The notes under the pieces: generated by a model
What the model was told of the DNA's origin: nothing
Databases searched by the model: none
The model's input: the letters and a program-made list of their open reading frames with translations, nothing else
Origin: a virus
Strand: one strand, 5' to 3'
Virus record (IMG/VR): IMGVR_UViG_3300044627_004527
Location: 112,696 to 176,695 of that record
DNA: 64,000 bases
Part shown: one piece after another, positions 53,311 to 62,442 of the stretch
How positions within the stretch are numbered: position 1 is the stretch's first letter
How the letters are laid out: each line of letters begins with the position of its first letter
Translations under genes and position numbers: made by a program

Positions 53311-54671
53311 TGTCAAGTGAAAAATTGCTGATCGCATCGATCCTCCAGGGCGAGACAGATCTGATCGAGATGGCGGTGCTCGCCAATCTGACAGCAAACG
53401 ACCTCAGCGAAGCGGTGCCCAAAGCGCTGTTCGAGTATTGCTTGAGAGCGCATGATTTGGGAGACACATCTCCCAACGCCATCAGAGCGCTGATCACAAG
53501 TGACAGCATCGACAGCCAGCAGAAGACCCTGCTGCACAACTCGATCTCCTCTATGGAGAAGATGCCTCTTCCAGAGAAGGAGTTCACCATCAACTTCTTC
53601 CGGTCCAAGCAGCGTCAGGCTCGGACTCGTGAGGTCCTGCAAGAGACTGTGGACCGCGTCTGGAAGGGTGACCCGATCGATCAGGTGCTGGATGAGCTCA
53701 AGAATCGGGTGGATGAGCTCACGAGCGGTCGAGTAGAGGTGGAGGTCCACCAGTATCGCAACACAGTGATGGCTCGCGATCGTGATCGGCGAGAGAGAAT
53801 GGAGCTTGCACCAGGGCTTCAATTCATCGACAACCTGGCATACTTCCAGAAGTATTTTCCGTTCGGGATTCAGAAGAAGACGACCGTGGCCATCACAGCG
53901 CCGACCAACCTCGGCAAGTCGATCTTCATGACGAACATGATCCGAATGGCGACCCTGCCAGCAAACCGACACACCGTACTGTATGTTTTCTCCGAAAACC
54001 GTGCAGAGGAGGCGATCGGGCGACTGGATGCTGTGCTGCTCAACAAGCCGTATCTGTCGCTGTACACATCAAATCTGACAGTTGACGAGATGCAAGATCT
54101 GACATCTACAAAGGAGCATTCGGAGATCTTCTACTGTCGCCTCCAGCTCGACAAGTTCAGTGCGACCGACATCAGGGAGGCGATCTCGCGCATCCACCAT
54201 GAGCACAAGATCAAGATCGATTATGTGTTCGTCGACAGCCCTGACCACATGACAGGCAGCACGGCGCGAGAAGACTACTACCTGGACAAGACACAGGCCT
54301 GGATCGACCTCAAGGTGCTGGCTGAGGACCTGGACGTGGGCGTGATCGGGACGCGCCCGATGGACGAGAAGTTCCGTGTGGCCAAGAAGAAGAACGACGT
54401 CGAGAAGCTGACCGCCAGCTCGGGCGCCAACGGCCAGAAGATCACCCGACTGCTCGACGCAGAGATTGCGTTCCACGTCGATGACCTTGAGACAGCAACA
54501 AGTAACCACCGCATCGCGACCATCACCAAGCTTCGTGATGGCGGTCAGGTTGACAACGAGCGCATTCGTCTGCTAGTAACCTCTTCGCTGAGGTTCATCC
54601 ACGAGGATGACTTCGCCCGCCAGTTCGGCAGCAAAGAGAAGACCGCAGAAGAGCTGTTTGATGAGCCGTAA
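53310..54671 (+). CDS. DnaB-like replicative helicase, 453 aa
   Basis: The RecA-fold domain has Walker A APTNLGKS (197-204) and Walker B DYVFVDSPD (about 304-312). A helical N-terminal domain (1-140) resembles DnaB-N. The downstream helices (TRPMDEKFRVAKKK) are like the DnaB loop that contacts DNA. ATG 53310 is chosen because AGGAGG lies 6 nt before it; a GTG at 53307 is less well placed. It unwinds duplex DNA at the fork with the loader upstream and the primase downstream. Confidence 0.85.
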   Translation: MSSEKLLIASILQGETDLIEMAVLANLTANDLSEAVPKALFEYCLRAHDLGDTSPNAIRALITSDSIDSQQKTLLHNSISSMEKMPLPEKEFTINFFRSKQRQARTREVLQETVDRVWKGDPIDQVLDELKNRVDELTSGRVEVEVHQYRNTVMARDRDRRERMELAPGLQFIDNLAYFQKYFPFGIQKKTTVAITAPTNLGKSIFMTNMIRMATLPANRHTVLYVFSENRAEEAIGRLDAVLLNKPYLSLYTSNLTVDEMQDLTSTKEHSEIFYCRLQLDKFSATDIREAISRIHHEHKIKIDYVFVDSPDHMTGSTAREDYYLDKTQAWIDLKVLAEDLDVGVIGTRPMDEKFRVAKKKNDVEKLTASSGANGQKITRLLDAEIAFHVDDLETATSNHRIATITKLRDGGQVDNERIRLLVTSSLRFIHEDDFARQFGSKEKTAEELFDEP

Positions 54672-55692
54672 CCTTCCATTGCCAGAGCAGACACAGGCTG
54701 ACATCCGGGCATTCTTCGATGAATACGTCGAGAACGCCCGCGAAGGATCCTCAAACGGGCAGCACTTCACTGCCCGTTGTCCGTTCTGCGATGGAGGATC
54801 AAAGCGCGTATCAAACTTTTACTTCAATATTACATACGGATACGGCCTGTGCCACCGAGCAACCTGCGGCTGGTCCGGCAAGTTCCCAGCGCTGTATCAG
54901 CAGATCACTGGCCAGCCTTATAGCGGAGACTCTGCATCGGAGCAGCCGTCCGAGCTTGCAACGATGCGCTCCCATCTTCGAGAGCCAGTCCTGCCTGAAT
55001 ACGTCTACCACGATCCGAACGTGGAGATCCCTGGCGCCATCTCGCTCTCCTACTTTACGCCGCCGATGGCCAAGTGGATAGAGTCGAGAGGCTTTGACCC
55101 TACCTGGGTCATTCAGAACTTTCCCTGCTTCTTGCCCCCGGAGCACTTTGGGCGCGTCGGCTTTTACGTCACGACACACGACAACCAGGCCTACCAGCTC
55201 TACTCATATACCGGGCGACACGAGAGGAAGACGCTCAACCCGAAGGCTGAGATCCTGTCTCAGCACCTCTTCAACTACAACAACGTCCTGACCGAGCCAG
55301 ACGTGGTCTTTGTCCATGAGGGTATCTTCGACGTGATCAGATCCACCCAGCGGGAGCTCGCCGCAGTCGCCATCTTTGGCACCAACATCTCAGAGACGCA
55401 GCGCCAACTCCTCGCTGATCTTCCAGCAAAAGAGATCTGTATCTGCCTGGATGGTGACATCGTGACCGCCAAGTTCAAGAAACACGAGACCTCGACGGGC
55501 AAGCAGTTCCACAAGGACGAGTGGTTCGCGTTGACGAACGCCACCGACTGTGGCAAGGTCATCTCCGTCATGAGGCTCCCCGAGGACAAGGATCCCGATG
55601 ACTGCTCAGAAGACGAGTTCGTCGAAGCCTTCAACAGCCGACGAATCTACTCTCCAAACCACCGACTCCATCAGAAGCTGCGAGCCTGCTGA
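54661..55692 (+). CDS. DnaG-like primase, 343 aa
   Basis: The N-terminus carries a zinc-binding site with C40, C43, C64 and C69 (RCPFCDGG, then GLCHRATCGW), as in CHC2-type primases. The TOPRIM domain has VHEGIFD (E220, D224) and LDGD (263-266). A primase lays down RNA primers. The start at ATG 54661 overlaps the helicase stop by 11 nt; the earlier in-frame ATG at 54607 would overlap by 65 nt. No C-terminal helicase-binding domain is evident, so the protein is shorter than bacterial DnaG. Confidence 0.85.
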   Translation: MSRNLPLPEQTQADIRAFFDEYVENAREGSSNGQHFTARCPFCDGGSKRVSNFYFNITYGYGLCHRATCGWSGKFPALYQQITGQPYSGDSASEQPSELATMRSHLREPVLPEYVYHDPNVEIPGAISLSYFTPPMAKWIESRGFDPTWVIQNFPCFLPPEHFGRVGFYVTTHDNQAYQLYSYTGRHERKTLNPKAEILSQHLFNYNNVLTEPDVVFVHEGIFDVIRSTQRELAAVAIFGTNISETQRQLLADLPAKEICICLDGDIVTAKFKKHETSTGKQFHKDEWFALTNATDCGKVISVMRLPEDKDPDDCSEDEFVEAFNSRRIYSPNHRLHQKLRAC

Positions 55693-55816
55693 TGGGCTGT
55701 TCGACCAAGCGCATCCCGAGTGTCAAACATGTGACCTCGCACACCAGAGAGTGTGCAACATGTTCAAGCTCCAAGCTGCACGGTTAGAAACCAAATACGG
55801 AAAGAAAACAACATGA
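55598..55816 (+). CDS. small Cys-containing protein overlapping primase and polymerase genes, 72 aa
   Basis: ATG 55598 follows AAGGA and lies inside the primase gene in another frame; the stop (TGA 55816) overlaps the polymerase start. The N-terminal half is Ser/Thr rich; the C-terminal half has ECQTCDLAHQRVC, which looks like a metal-binding site, followed by a basic helix. The 121 nt between primase stop and polymerase start have no other use, which supports the ORF. It may be a small zinc protein in the replisome. Confidence 0.5.
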   Translation: MTAQKTSSSKPSTADESTLQTTDSIRSCEPADGLFDQAHPECQTCDLAHQRVCNMFKLQAARLETKYGKKTT

Positions 55817-58800
55817 TGTACTCGCTTCAGAACTACACTGCATACTCTCGCGGCTTCGGCACGGCAAACATCAAGGACTGGGCGAAGGCAGCCAAGAAGC
55901 TTGGCTACCCTGCTCTCGGCGTCTGCGATCGTACCACGCTTGCCGGTGCGCCCCGTCTCGTCAAGGCTTGTCGTGAGGCTGGTATCAAGCCCCTGCTCGG
56001 CATGGACGTCTACCTCCACGAGTCAGATGAGCGAGATGAGAACAACAAGCCCATCGCCCGCCTGCTGCTGTTCGCTCTGAACGACGACGGCTATCAGCGT
56101 CTGGTCAAGCTCAACAACCGCTCTCAGGACCGCGAGGGGCTGTTCTACTTCCGCCCTCGCGTCACGATGGAGGCCCTTCTGGGCGCTTGCAAGGATGTGG
56201 CCTGTGTGTTGCCCTACAACGGCGGCGGGAAGCTCTCTACGGCGGTCTTTGAGGGCTCCAAGGGCAAGTTCTCAGGCATCGTCAGCCAGCTCCACAGCAT
56301 GTTCGAGACGCGCTTCTTCATCGGCTGCAATCCGCTGGAGAACCCAGAAGAGATCGAGGCGCTGCTCGACCGTGGCACGATGCCCTATGACGTCGTGTAC
56401 AGCTTCAACTGCACCGGCCCCACCACAGAGGCCGCCGAGGCATCTCGCACCCTCATGTCGCTGATGAAGGAGGACAAGCCGATCTGCAATAACGGCGGCG
56501 TCTACTCTTTGCCAACTCAGGCGCTGGCTGAGTCACGGCTTGGCGAACCAGCTCTCCAGAAGTTCGATTTCGGCATGAAGCGCCTGTTCGACATGGTGAC
56601 TGACTTCTTCGTCGTGGGCGACTACAAGCTGCCCGAGCCTCCCGTCCCTGACCTGCTGGCTTATATGGAGCAGCGGCTGGCTGACGGCTGGCGCCAGAAG
56701 CTCGACCCGACCGTCAAGCCAGGCACGACTCTTCGTCAGATCGCGCAAGACCCAGATCTCGACAAGAAGTTCTCATATCTCCTTGAGAAAGCTGGTGATA
56801 AGTATGCCAACAAGCACACGCTCAAGGAGTACATGGATCAGCTCTTGAACGAGGAGATCCCGCTCATCGTGTCCAAGAAGTTCCTGCCCTACTTCTACAT
56901 CATCGACGACATCTGCGCGCACATCGATCGCGTGGGTCTGGATCGTGGTGTGGGTCGCGGATCGGGCGCAGGCTCTATCTTCAACTATCTGACCAACATT
57001 ACCCAATGCGATCCGCTGCGCCACGGACTGTCCTTCTCTCGATTCCTGTCGAGCGCACGAACGGACCTCCCGGACATCGATCTTGACTTCTCGGACATCG
57101 CTCGTCGAGAGGTCCACCGCTACCTCGCCAGCGTGTATGGGCGTCAGCGCTTGCTCAACATCGGCACCTACAACCGCATGAAGGTCAAGTCGGCTGTGAA
57201 GGCTCTGGCTGCTGCTGCGGCGTACACGATCACGGACAATGATGGAGAAGAGGTCCCCTACGATCCCTACTTCCTGAATCAGATCCTCGACGTGCATACG
57301 ACGCAGACCTCGCGCGGCCAGGATGAGCTCGATGAGATGCTCACCAACGATCGCTTCATGGAGTTCTACGCCAAGCACAGCCGCTTCTTCATGACCAAGG
57401 TGATGCCGCTGCTGGAGTCGATCACCTCCAACGGGATGCACGCTGCGGGCATCGTGATCTGTCTTGGTGACGCCATGAGCGAGCTGCCAGTGCTCTACAA
57501 CAGCACGCTGGAAGGCTACGTCACGCAGTATGAGATGGACGCTGTCGACGATGCTGGCCGCCCAAAGCTCGATCTGCTGGTCATCGAGGCGGTGGACGTT
57601 GTGACCGCTGCGAAGCAGATGCTCAAGGACTACGAGGGTATCACGATCCCTGGCGTCGAGGAGATCAACCTCCAGGACAAGCAGGCTCTGCTGACGTTCC
57701 GTAACGTGCAGACCCACCCGATCTTCCAGTTCGGCACATGGAGCCAGCGCCGCTTCCTTCGCCCGCTGGCGGTGGATTCCTTCGAGGAGCTCGTCGCTGC
57801 TGTCGCGCTCGTGCGCCCAGGCCCCATGCAGGCTGGAACCGACAAGCTCTTCATCGACATCAAGCATGGTCGCGAGAAGCGTCCCGATGATCACGCCTCG
57901 ATCAGTGAGGTGCTGTCGGAGAGTCATGGCCTGATGATCTATCAGGAGCAGATGATGAAGCTGTCACAGGTCATGGCGGGCTTCACCGGCGAGGAGGCCG
58001 AGAAGCTGCGCAAGGCCTGCGGCAAGAAGAAGCCAGAGGAGATGGCAAAGTGGGAGGCCCACTTCAAGACCGGCTCGCGCAAGCGGGGCTATACGGAAGA
58101 CGTCACGAACAAGATGTGGTCTCAGATCGTTGAGTTTGCATCGTACAGCTTCAACAAGTGCTTGATCGGTAATACGATTGTCTATCGAGGTGGTCGCAAC
58201 AGATTCTGTGACACTGTCGAGATGACGATCGAGGAGCTCTATCAGGAGACGCTCAAGCAAGGTCCGAACGGGCGCTCACGCACACACTGGGGCGAGAAGA
58301 TCCTCGCTGGTCGGCAGAAGATCCGGATGATGAGCGCTGATGGCCGCATCCGCCTCGGCCACATCAAGGCGATCACGCAGAACGGCGTTCAGCCGGTCAT
58401 CAAGGTCACGCTTCAGAACGGCATGAGCATCACCGGCACATACAACCACCGTCTGCTCGCTTCCACCGGGTATGTGTGTATCGACGATCTGGAGGTTGGC
58501 GACGAGCTGCTCGTGATGGGCGTCAAAGAGAAGGCGACCAGCCAGTACATTGAGAGGGCGCTGCCATCTGGCTATCACAAGGGCCGCGCGTGGCAGGGTG
58601 AGATGACAGAGGCCGGTTACGACAGGACGGGCGCAGCGAATCCCGCTTTCCTTGATGGCAGAACCAAGGCTCTGAAAGAAGCTCGGGAGGCCTGTATCGA
58701 GCGGGCTCAGGGCAAGTGTGAGTCATGTAATCTCATCGAGCGCGATGATGCACGATTCGAGGTAGCCCACATGGACACCTTCGAGGAGTGTGGTGGAGAC

Positions 58801-60036
58801 TTCCTCAAGTTCCACGCGATCGGGAACGTGCGCTACCTCTGCAACTCATGCCACAAGAGCCTCGACTACCAGAAGGGCGAGCGCAAGAAGGCATGGAGTC
58901 AGGGACTGCCGACAGTCACGAGCAAGATCGTCTCGATCGAGCCTGCTGGCGAGGAGATGACGTATGACATCGAGATGGTCGAGGAGGAGCACAACTTCAT
59001 CGCCAACGGCATCGTCTCTCACAACAGCCACAGCGTTGCGTACACCCTGACCTCGTTCTATCAGGCCTGGATCAAGTCGCGCTACCCGCTCTACTTCTGG
59101 GCAGCCAAGATGCGGTTTGCGAAGGATGATCTCAAGCATCCGAACAACGTGTACGAGCTCAAGCGGTATGCAGAGGAAGAGGGTATCGAGTTCCTGTTCC
59201 CGACCGTGCATGGCTTCTCACAGGACTTCAAGCCTGCTGGAGCTGGCAATCAGGTCTTCTGGAAGATCAGCGCCATCAAGGGCGTCGGCGACAAGGCCGC
59301 CGCGCTCATCACCAACAACGGCACGATCAACAGCTTCCCTGACATGGACAGCTTCATGTCGACGCTCATCCGCAAGAAGGAGGTGATCGACGGTGTGACA
59401 GTCCAGGAGTCGACGGGTCAGGTCATGAACTCGCGCGTCATGACTGCTCTCATCGGAGCTGGCTTCTTTGCGCCTGAGTACACACCGATCGAGGCGATGA
59501 AACGCTATCGAGAGTACATGAGGGTCTTGAACAAGAAGAAGGTCGCAGACGAGCTGCCGCCCGAGTTTCTCAAGACTTTCGTTGACGGCAAGGGCAACTT
59601 CGACCATACTGCTTCTCAGTTCTACTGGGCGAAGCTCCGCAACGAGACGCTCAACTGCCAGGTCGGCAGATGGAAGGAGATCGCTGGTTTCGACCACGAG
59701 AACATCCAGACGTTCACTGAGGCTCAGTTCAACAAGATCGATGACGGCAAGCTCGTGTTCATCGGCGGCGAGGTCAAGCAGGTGTCTTATTACAAGTACA
59801 AGTCTGGCCGAAACGCTGGCAAGAACTGGGCGCAGCTCGTCATCGAAGACGGATCAGAGCGTTACGTTGTCAAGTGCTGGAATGAGTTCTGGGATAATCC
59901 TGCACTCGACCGCACCAGACGGCGCCCCTCTCAAGGAGATCTCATCGAGCTGCGCGGAATCAAGGAGTCCTTCAATGGAAGGAGCTACATCGCGCTCAAT
60001 AAACCCACTGACTACTGCCGGATTGTCGCCAGATGA
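55813..60036 (+). CDS. dnaE: DNA polymerase III alpha subunit (DnaE-like) containing an intein, 1407 aa precursor
   Basis: The N-terminal PHP domain (residues about 1-230) lacks several histidines of active PHP domains. The palm has PDIDLDF (about 419-425), which bears catalytic aspartates. The C-terminal OB-like domain (FIGGEVKQVSYYK, then NWAQLVIEDG) is present. The extein sequence SYSFNK is interrupted before SHSVAYTL by a 289-aa intein (residues 783-1071), so the mature enzyme has about 1118 aa. It copies phage DNA with the DnaB-like helicase and primase. Start ATG 55813 overlaps the small upstream ORF. C-family polymerases are known in large phages. Confidence 0.93.
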   Translation: MMYSLQNYTAYSRGFGTANIKDWAKAAKKLGYPALGVCDRTTLAGAPRLVKACREAGIKPLLGMDVYLHESDERDENNKPIARLLLFALNDDGYQRLVKLNNRSQDREGLFYFRPRVTMEALLGACKDVACVLPYNGGGKLSTAVFEGSKGKFSGIVSQLHSMFETRFFIGCNPLENPEEIEALLDRGTMPYDVVYSFNCTGPTTEAAEASRTLMSLMKEDKPICNNGGVYSLPTQALAESRLGEPALQKFDFGMKRLFDMVTDFFVVGDYKLPEPPVPDLLAYMEQRLADGWRQKLDPTVKPGTTLRQIAQDPDLDKKFSYLLEKAGDKYANKHTLKEYMDQLLNEEIPLIVSKKFLPYFYIIDDICAHIDRVGLDRGVGRGSGAGSIFNYLTNITQCDPLRHGLSFSRFLSSARTDLPDIDLDFSDIARREVHRYLASVYGRQRLLNIGTYNRMKVKSAVKALAAAAAYTITDNDGEEVPYDPYFLNQILDVHTTQTSRGQDELDEMLTNDRFMEFYAKHSRFFMTKVMPLLESITSNGMHAAGIVICLGDAMSELPVLYNSTLEGYVTQYEMDAVDDAGRPKLDLLVIEAVDVVTAAKQMLKDYEGITIPGVEEINLQDKQALLTFRNVQTHPIFQFGTWSQRRFLRPLAVDSFEELVAAVALVRPGPMQAGTDKLFIDIKHGREKRPDDHASISEVLSESHGLMIYQEQMMKLSQVMAGFTGEEAEKLRKACGKKKPEEMAKWEAHFKTGSRKRGYTEDVTNKMWSQIVEFASYSFNKCLIGNTIVYRGGRNRFCDTVEMTIEELYQETLKQGPNGRSRTHWGEKILAGRQKIRMMSADGRIRLGHIKAITQNGVQPVIKVTLQNGMSITGTYNHRLLASTGYVCIDDLEVGDELLVMGVKEKATSQYIERALPSGYHKGRAWQGEMTEAGYDRTGAANPAFLDGRTKALKEAREACIERAQGKCESCNLIERDDARFEVAHMDTFEECGGDFLKFHAIGNVRYLCNSCHKSLDYQKGERKKAWSQGLPTVTSKIVSIEPAGEEMTYDIEMVEEEHNFIANGIVSHNSHSVAYTLTSFYQAWIKSRYPLYFWAAKMRFAKDDLKHPNNVYELKRYAEEEGIEFLFPTVHGFSQDFKPAGAGNQVFWKISAIKGVGDKAAALITNNGTINSFPDMDSFMSTLIRKKEVIDGVTVQESTGQVMNSRVMTALIGAGFFAPEYTPIEAMKRYREYMRVLNKKKVADELPPEFLKTFVDGKGNFDHTASQFYWAKLRNETLNCQVGRWKEIAGFDHENIQTFTEAQFNKIDDGKLVFIGGEVKQVSYYKYKSGRNAGKNWAQLVIEDGSERYVVKCWNEFWDNPALDRTRRRPSQGDLIELRGIKESFNGRSYIALNKPTDYCRIVAR
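58159..59025 (+). mobile_element. intein with HNH endonuclease inside dnaE, 289 aa
   Basis: The element begins with Cys (CLIGNTIVYRG) after FNK and ends with VSHN before Ser, so splicing residues Cys1, His-Asn and Ser+1 are all in place. Block B is GTYNHRLL and block F is DIEMVEEEHNFIANG. The middle part has an HNH-type nuclease (GKCESCNL, then EVAHMD, then YLCNSCHK), which would cut intein-free dnaE alleles and promote homing. The site lies close to, but three residues downstream of, the one used by cyanobacterial split DnaE inteins (before CFNKSH). No break is seen, so it is a full-length cis intein. Confidence 0.95.
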
Positions 60037-60347
60037 TCACAACACCCACAGCGCTGGTCACAGCGTACAGCTCTGCTGAGACCGCCGAGGAGACCATCCT
60101 CCTCGACGAGCTCGACCTCAAGATCAACAAGAAGCTGACCTGGTTGTATGAGCCAGGTAGAATTAACTTTGACTTCGACATCGAGGGAGAGACATACGCC
60201 CTGTTCGATGCCAGGATGGTCAGCCTCGTGCAGGCGCGACTAACCATCGCTGGCTGGACGGGATCGTCTGTGCCATACATCATGCCCAATGCTCCGAGGT
60301 CAAGAAACGCCTATGGTATTCGCTTCGAGCTGGAGCCCACGCCATGA
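60033..60347 (+). CDS. hypothetical protein, 104 aa
   Basis: It overlaps the polymerase stop by 4 nt. The protein is mixed alpha/beta, acidic in its first half, and shows no known motif. It is coupled to the next gene by another ATGA overlap. A role in replication is suggested only by the neighbours. Confidence 0.65.
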   Translation: MITTPTALVTAYSSAETAEETILLDELDLKINKKLTWLYEPGRINFDFDIEGETYALFDARMVSLVQARLTIAGWTGSSVPYIMPNAPRSRNAYGIRFELEPTP

Positions 60348-60595
60348 CCAGAGAAGAAGTCACGACGATCCTGCTCGAAGAGGCCAGGAACCAGGGCACC
60401 TACTACGAGGTGAAGCAGCGCGTCATGGATCGCCTCACTGGAGGCGCAAGGCTGACGGCTTCTGCGATGAGAGACATGGTGCAGCTTCTGAACGAAGCCC
60501 AGCTTCTGCTCCACGTCAAGAACAAGCTCGACGTCAGTCACACCTTTGGCGGACCGCTAAAGTTTGTCGTATACGATCAATCAGAAACAGCATAG
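60344..60595 (+). CDS. hypothetical protein, 83 aa, ending in TAG
   Basis: It overlaps the previous gene by 4 nt. The product is helical (LTASAMRDMVQLLNEAQLLL) and could be a small winged-helix-type or coiled protein. It is one of only three genes with a TAG stop here. Readthrough would add 16 residues before a TAA. No family is recognised. Confidence 0.65.
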   Translation: MTREEVTTILLEEARNQGTYYEVKQRVMDRLTGGARLTASAMRDMVQLLNEAQLLLHVKNKLDVSHTFGGPLKFVVYDQSETA

Positions 60596-60611
60596 ATAAC
60601 AAGGAGTTCCT

Positions 60612-61124
60612 GTGTCATACACGTCGTCGCAATTGAATTTTAACAGGTTTTCGGTCGTCGAAATAAACGACATCCTGGACCTGATTCCAGTTGCAAAGCA
60701 GGAGCCGCACGCTGTATATGAGCAGACGTTGCTCAGGCTGTCAGTGCTCAGTGAGCAAGGTTGCGACTGCGCAGAAGCGCTGATGCAAGCCAAACAAGAG
60801 CTTGAGCAACATCGAGGCGCGATGTACCTGAAGCTTCGCAAGACTGAAGATCCTGCGAACCCGCTGATGGCCGACACAGCCGCAAAGCCGACTGAGAAAG
60901 CCATCGAGGCTTACATCACTGGCGGCCAGGTCTCGACGGCCCTCCAAAGCCGGATCGATGCGCTGACGCTGGCGCGCAAAGTCATCAACCAGCGCTCCGC
61001 TGTCCTGCGTGAGTGTCTGGCGTATCTCAGAATGCTGCTCTCTATTGCGGAGAGCCCCCTCGATTTCGAGGACACAGACGACGACAAGTCGGATGTACAC
61101 AAGGTCTTCTCGACCGAAGACTGA
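60612..61124 (+). CDS. hypothetical helical protein, 170 aa, GTG start
   Basis: GTG 60612 has an ideal AAGGAG 6 nt upstream, which decides the start. The protein is helical, with a probable coiled coil at about 105-145 and an acidic C-terminus (FEDTDDDKSD). It precedes the ssDNA-binding protein candidate by 29 nt. No known domain is seen. Confidence 0.7.
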   Translation: MSYTSSQLNFNRFSVVEINDILDLIPVAKQEPHAVYEQTLLRLSVLSEQGCDCAEALMQAKQELEQHRGAMYLKLRKTEDPANPLMADTAAKPTEKAIEAYITGGQVSTALQSRIDALTLARKVINQRSAVLRECLAYLRMLLSIAESPLDFEDTDDDKSDVHKVFSTED

Positions 61125-61153
61125 CACAACCCAAAAGTCCCAAAGGCACAAAA

Positions 61154-62377
61154 ATGAAAAGCCGTATGAACATCAACCGTGGAAAGGCCAAGACCGCTCA
61201 GGAGCGCGCTGACGAGCTGACGGGAGACAACTCTCGCAGCATCGATCTGCGAGCTGGCCAGACCCTCCTGCTGATGCACCTCCCCTCGACGGATCCCCAG
61301 ATCCATGATCCTGTGCGCTTCCTTCAGGTCCACCACAAGCCCTTCCATGTCTGCCTGACGGGCGACGCTGTGGATGTGGGCACCAAGTTCAAGACCAGCC
61401 TGTCGTTTGACGACTGCCCGCGCTGCAAGCCTGTCTGGGCTGCCTGGCGCGCTGAGGGCTTCACTGGCACGTCCTGGGAGGAGTACGTCAACCATCCGCT
61501 GGACGCCCGCCGCAAGCAGATCGGCGAGGAGAAGTCGAAGATCAAGGGCGTCGCTCAGGTCATCGACGTGACGCCGTTCTTCACGATCGAGGGCGAGGGC
61601 GATGAGATGATGATGACGCCCAGCGATGAGCGCATGGCGCTGATGGATGACTTCGTGTCCATCATGGCTGGCGAGACGCCGAAGACGCCCATCGACAAGC
61701 TCCCCAAGGACTTCGTCGAGGCTGCCAAGCAGGGCATCACCTACCTGACAGGTGCGCAGACGAACCTCAAGCGCCTCGTGTCTGCCCACAAGAAGAAGAC
61801 CGCGTCCTTCCGCCGTGAGCACAAGGACAATGATCTTGAGCCGCTGGAGTACCCTGACAAGGTACTGCTGGAGCTCACCCTGACCAAGACCGGCGAGTAC
61901 CAGGGCAACGACAAGCTGGAGTGGGGCTGCAACTACGTCGATCACTCCAAGGCTGGCTGGACCGTGTCTGACCGCTTCTACGACGTCATGATGGAGCGTC
62001 TCATGAACCTCCACAAGCCGAGCGTGCCCGAGGGTGCCACGGCGGACGACTACAATGCGGTGCTGGCGCCGATGCCTGCGGACATGCTGTCGGCCTACCT
62101 GGCTGAGAAAGCCTGGGTGATGTCTGGCCCTGACGGTGGTCAGTCGCCGCCTGATCGGGATGACGAGGATCCTGGCTATGACCCGGATGCCGATCGCTAC
62201 GCCCCTGCTCCGACCAAGGGCGTGGACTTCAACAAGGCGGCAGCCAACCTGGCTGCGAAGGCTGCCGAGCGCGCGGCTCAGCAGAACCCGCCCGAGGTCC
62301 AGCCAGCCGATGGTTCTGCCCTCCGCAATCGTATGAAGCGCGAGAAGCCGTCCCTGGACGATAACTCGTTCGAGTGA
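61154..62377 (+). CDS. putative single-stranded DNA-binding protein (gp32-like), 407 aa
   Basis: The start is ATG 61154 (AAAGG 7 nt upstream); an earlier in-frame ATG lies inside the previous gene. Residues 60-95 (HKPFHVCLTG, then FDDCPRCKPVW; C88, C91) resemble the zinc-binding region of T4 gp32-type proteins. The C-terminus is long, Ala/Pro-rich and ends in the acidic SLDDNSFE, the kind of tail that SSBs use to bind partners. It is flanked by replication and repair genes, and a strong terminator follows, fitting a protein made in large amounts. The gp32 likeness is moderate. Confidence 0.5.
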   Translation: MKSRMNINRGKAKTAQERADELTGDNSRSIDLRAGQTLLLMHLPSTDPQIHDPVRFLQVHHKPFHVCLTGDAVDVGTKFKTSLSFDDCPRCKPVWAAWRAEGFTGTSWEEYVNHPLDARRKQIGEEKSKIKGVAQVIDVTPFFTIEGEGDEMMMTPSDERMALMDDFVSIMAGETPKTPIDKLPKDFVEAAKQGITYLTGAQTNLKRLVSAHKKKTASFRREHKDNDLEPLEYPDKVLLELTLTKTGEYQGNDKLEWGCNYVDHSKAGWTVSDRFYDVMMERLMNLHKPSVPEGATADDYNAVLAPMPADMLSAYLAEKAWVMSGPDGGQSPPDRDDEDPGYDPDADRYAPAPTKGVDFNKAAANLAAKAAERAAQQNPPEVQPADGSALRNRMKREKPSLDDNSFE

Positions 62378-62401
62378 GCAAGGTCGCCTGAGGGCATGAC
62401 A

Positions 62402-62433
62402 GGGATGGGTGGCAGCACCCATCCCTTTCTTTT
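62402..62433 (+). terminator. Rho-independent terminator after the SSB candidate
   Basis: GGGATGGGTG (62402-62411) and CACCCATCCC (62416-62425) form a perfect 10-bp stem with loop GCAG, followed by TTTCTTTT. The next gene's ribosome binding site follows closely. Confidence 0.93.
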
Positions 62434-62442
62434 GGAGTCACC

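Noticed and set aside
58159-59025. Split intein
   Set aside because: The N- and C-terminal splicing blocks are in one continuous frame with the HNH domain between them.
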